Assembly (NCBI GenBank): GCA_028015205.1
Contig: CM051512.1
Location: 4,400,755-4,464,754, forward strand
Direction: 5' to 3'
Source: Mytilisepta virgata
Lineage: Eukaryota; Mollusca; Bivalvia; Mytilida; Mytilidae
Length of the DNA stretch: 64,000 nucleotides
Shown: in pieces, positions 62,271 to 64,000 of the stretch
How positions within the stretch are numbered: position 1 is the stretch's first letter
Layout of the letters: each line of letters opens with the position of its first letter
Program-made: the position numbers and the translations under genes
Notes under the pieces: model-generated
What the model saw: only the letters and a program-made list of their open reading frames with translations
Databases searched by the model: none
What the model was told of the DNA's origin: nothing

Positions 62271-63984
62271 CATGTGCCTTTTCATAAGCCTCTATTGTTG
62301 CAACAACTTCCGGCGGTAAAGTTGGTCGTTTTCTACTATTAACTTCCGGTTGTTTGGCAGACTTGAGTTCGGGTAGAGGGGACCATGACGAGGGTACCTC
62401 CTGGTACTCATTATTTTTACTAGATACAGGTTTTTGTGTATTTTCACTTTGAATGGGAACTACAGCAGCTACAGCAGGCGCAGGTTTAACAACTGGTTCC
62501 GTTTTAGGTGGTGCTGATTGAACAGGTTCGGATGTTTCCACAACTGGAGCATTGGGTACTCTGGCGGGATTTACAGGTGGAGGTGGAGGGGTCAATGGTT
62601 TTGAATTGTTTTCTGTTTTTGCCATGTTACTTCCTACAATTGCTCCGGCAAGGACGGCAGAAGAAGGCTCCGAATGGAACGAAGGGGATGTTGGCTTTTG
62701 AGATGCCTGAGGTGTTACAGCTTTTGGTGTTGATTCAGTATTGTTGGATTTTGCTCCAACAGCCCCGGCAACTCCAACAACCACTGCAGCATTTTGTACT
62801 TTAGGTGACGGTGAAGGAGACTTTGATACAGATTTTTGAGGTGTTGTTTGTTTTTGTTCCTTTTCTACACGATCTTGACTGGTTGTTTTATTGACTGCAG
62901 CTGCTGCAATTAAACCTCCAGTTACCACAGCTCCTATTGGCGCCAATCCCGGTGATGGAGACCGAGATCCGATAGGAGTATACACTCGTTTTGGCGCAGT
63001 AGTAGGACTAGTTTTTTGGACAGGTGATACATTTCGAACTGATGTCGCAGCAACAGCCGTTCTTGGTGCAACCGTAACGGGTTTTGTTTCCGGACTACAT
63101 GATTTTACAGGTTCTGGTTTTGTTGATACGTGAACTGGAGCTATCATAAATGCACTTGGTAAAACTTCTTCTTGTCTCACTTCCGGTTCGTACATTGGAC
63201 TAGGTGGTTTTTCTGGTTTCCGTGTAGATACTTTCCTCGCGTGAACAGGTGCTATAACAATCGCACTTGGTAGAACAGGCTCGTTCCTTTCTTCTGGTTC
63301 ATATATATGACTGTGCGGTTTTACAGATTCGTTCATTGGTACCTTTCTAGCATGAACAGGAGCTATTACAATTGCACTCGGTAAAACTTCCTCTCTTCTT
63401 GTTTCTGGTTGATACATAGGGTCATCCTTTAAATCAATGTCTCTTAAACTTGTTTCTCGTTTTACCTCCTCATTGTTATTCTCATCCTCCTTTATTCTGT
63501 GATGTTTAGGGGCTCTTCGATATCTAAACGGATAGTAATTTTCAGGAGTTAACTTATAATCGACACTTCCGTTATACATTACTATTTTCCGCCTAAAATA
63601 GTTCTCATTATTCATCTTATATTCTCTGTATTCGTACTCCCTATGCTGCGGCGGAGGAATATATTCGTAAGGTCTGTACGTGTGTGTATAAATGGGTTTG
63701 TCCGGCCATGTTAAATTGGACTCCCGTTTCCGTTTTCTTTTAACAAGTTGGGGTTTGTCTACCACTGGTCGTGGTCTTTTCGGCTCTGTGTGAGTTGGTC
63801 TGTATTCTTGATACTTGTATTCCCTTATTTTATCATATTGCCGAATTTTATTATATTCGTGAATTCTATTGTATTCGTGAATTTTATTATAATCGTGAAT
63901 ACGATTATAGTGGTGAATTTTATCATATGTATGTATTTGGTAGTCTCCAGGTGTAGTATTGAAATGTGATTTTGAGTAATACAT
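62271..63984 (-). CDS. Large exon of an unrecognised repetitive Pro/Lys/Glu-rich protein
   Basis: The minus-strand frame is open from the window's right edge to a stop at 62263-62265. A consensus GTATGT donor at 62270 suggests splicing after ...EAYEKAHG in phase 1. If read from ATG at 63984 it has about 571 residues. Residues ~17-58 are seven hexapeptides of type IHxYNK; ~82-87 is KRKRKR; three ~37-residue repeats at ~190-286 share YxPExRxEEVLPSA then IAPVH; the rest is Pro/Ser/Thr-rich with three Gly/Ala/Val segments (near 346-364, ~400 and ~450). No signal peptide at this ATG. There is no in-frame stop upstream of the ATG within the window, so the exon may start earlier. I do not recognise the family. 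Confidence 0.65.
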
Positions 63985-64000
63985 TCCTGTGTTTAAGATA

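Noticed and set aside
62508..63969. Several plus-strand open frames opposite the large minus exon
   Set aside because: Shadow frames of a repetitive coding exon; no splice or domain support.

Overview
This looks like nuclear DNA of a bivalve mollusc, most likely a mussel or close relative. It is AT-rich, has short spliced exons in long introns, and is full of small inverted-repeat elements, minisatellites and Penelope-like reverse transcriptase fragments. The proteins are extracellular metazoan families (F-type lectin, SRCR, ShKT, Ly6/uPAR). No bacterial, viral, tRNA, rRNA or CRISPR feature was seen. The species call is inference.

Region 1 (1-15.7 kb, + strand) is the 3' part of one gene. 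At least ten very small exons (24-36 nt, all phase 1-1) encode a polybasic Lys/Arg/Pro stalk. They are followed by two exons for a fucose-binding F-type lectin domain with its complete sugar-binding motif. The stalk grew by tandem duplication of exon plus intron blocks of about 1.58 kb, and dead copies of the mini-exon remain. The gene's 5' end lies left of the window.

Region 2 (18-35.2 kb, - strand) is a complete secreted-protein gene. Its eight exons give a coherent frame of 322 residues: signal peptide, two SRCR domains, two ShKT domains with Thr-rich linkers. Region 3 (37-56 kb, + strand) is its head-to-head paralogue. Its 18 exons give 807 residues: signal peptide, six SRCR domains, one Ly6/uPAR (LU) domain, one ShKT domain. 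SRCR-A and SRCR-B of the minus gene match SRCR1 and SRCR2 of the plus gene, so the pair looks like an old inverted duplication around a shared 1.8-kb upstream region. Every domain is a phase 1-1 cassette, as expected for exon shuffling.

Region 4 (56-62 kb) is intergenic and holds mobile-element debris, including a 1.7-kb element with perfect 17-bp inverted ends. Region 5 (62.27-63.98 kb, - strand) is one large exon of a low-complexity protein that I do not recognise, with hexapeptide and ~37-residue repeats. It probably continues through a splice donor.

The most unusual items are: the polybasic mini-exon stalk on a lectin; the SRCR-LU-ShKT architecture; a minisatellite in which the end of a coding exon and its splice donor are copied 11 more times; a GC-AG intron; and a family of elements whose terminal hairpin stems differ from copy to copy yet stay paired. 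All exon models are read by eye from splice consensus, frame and domain similarity, without transcript data.
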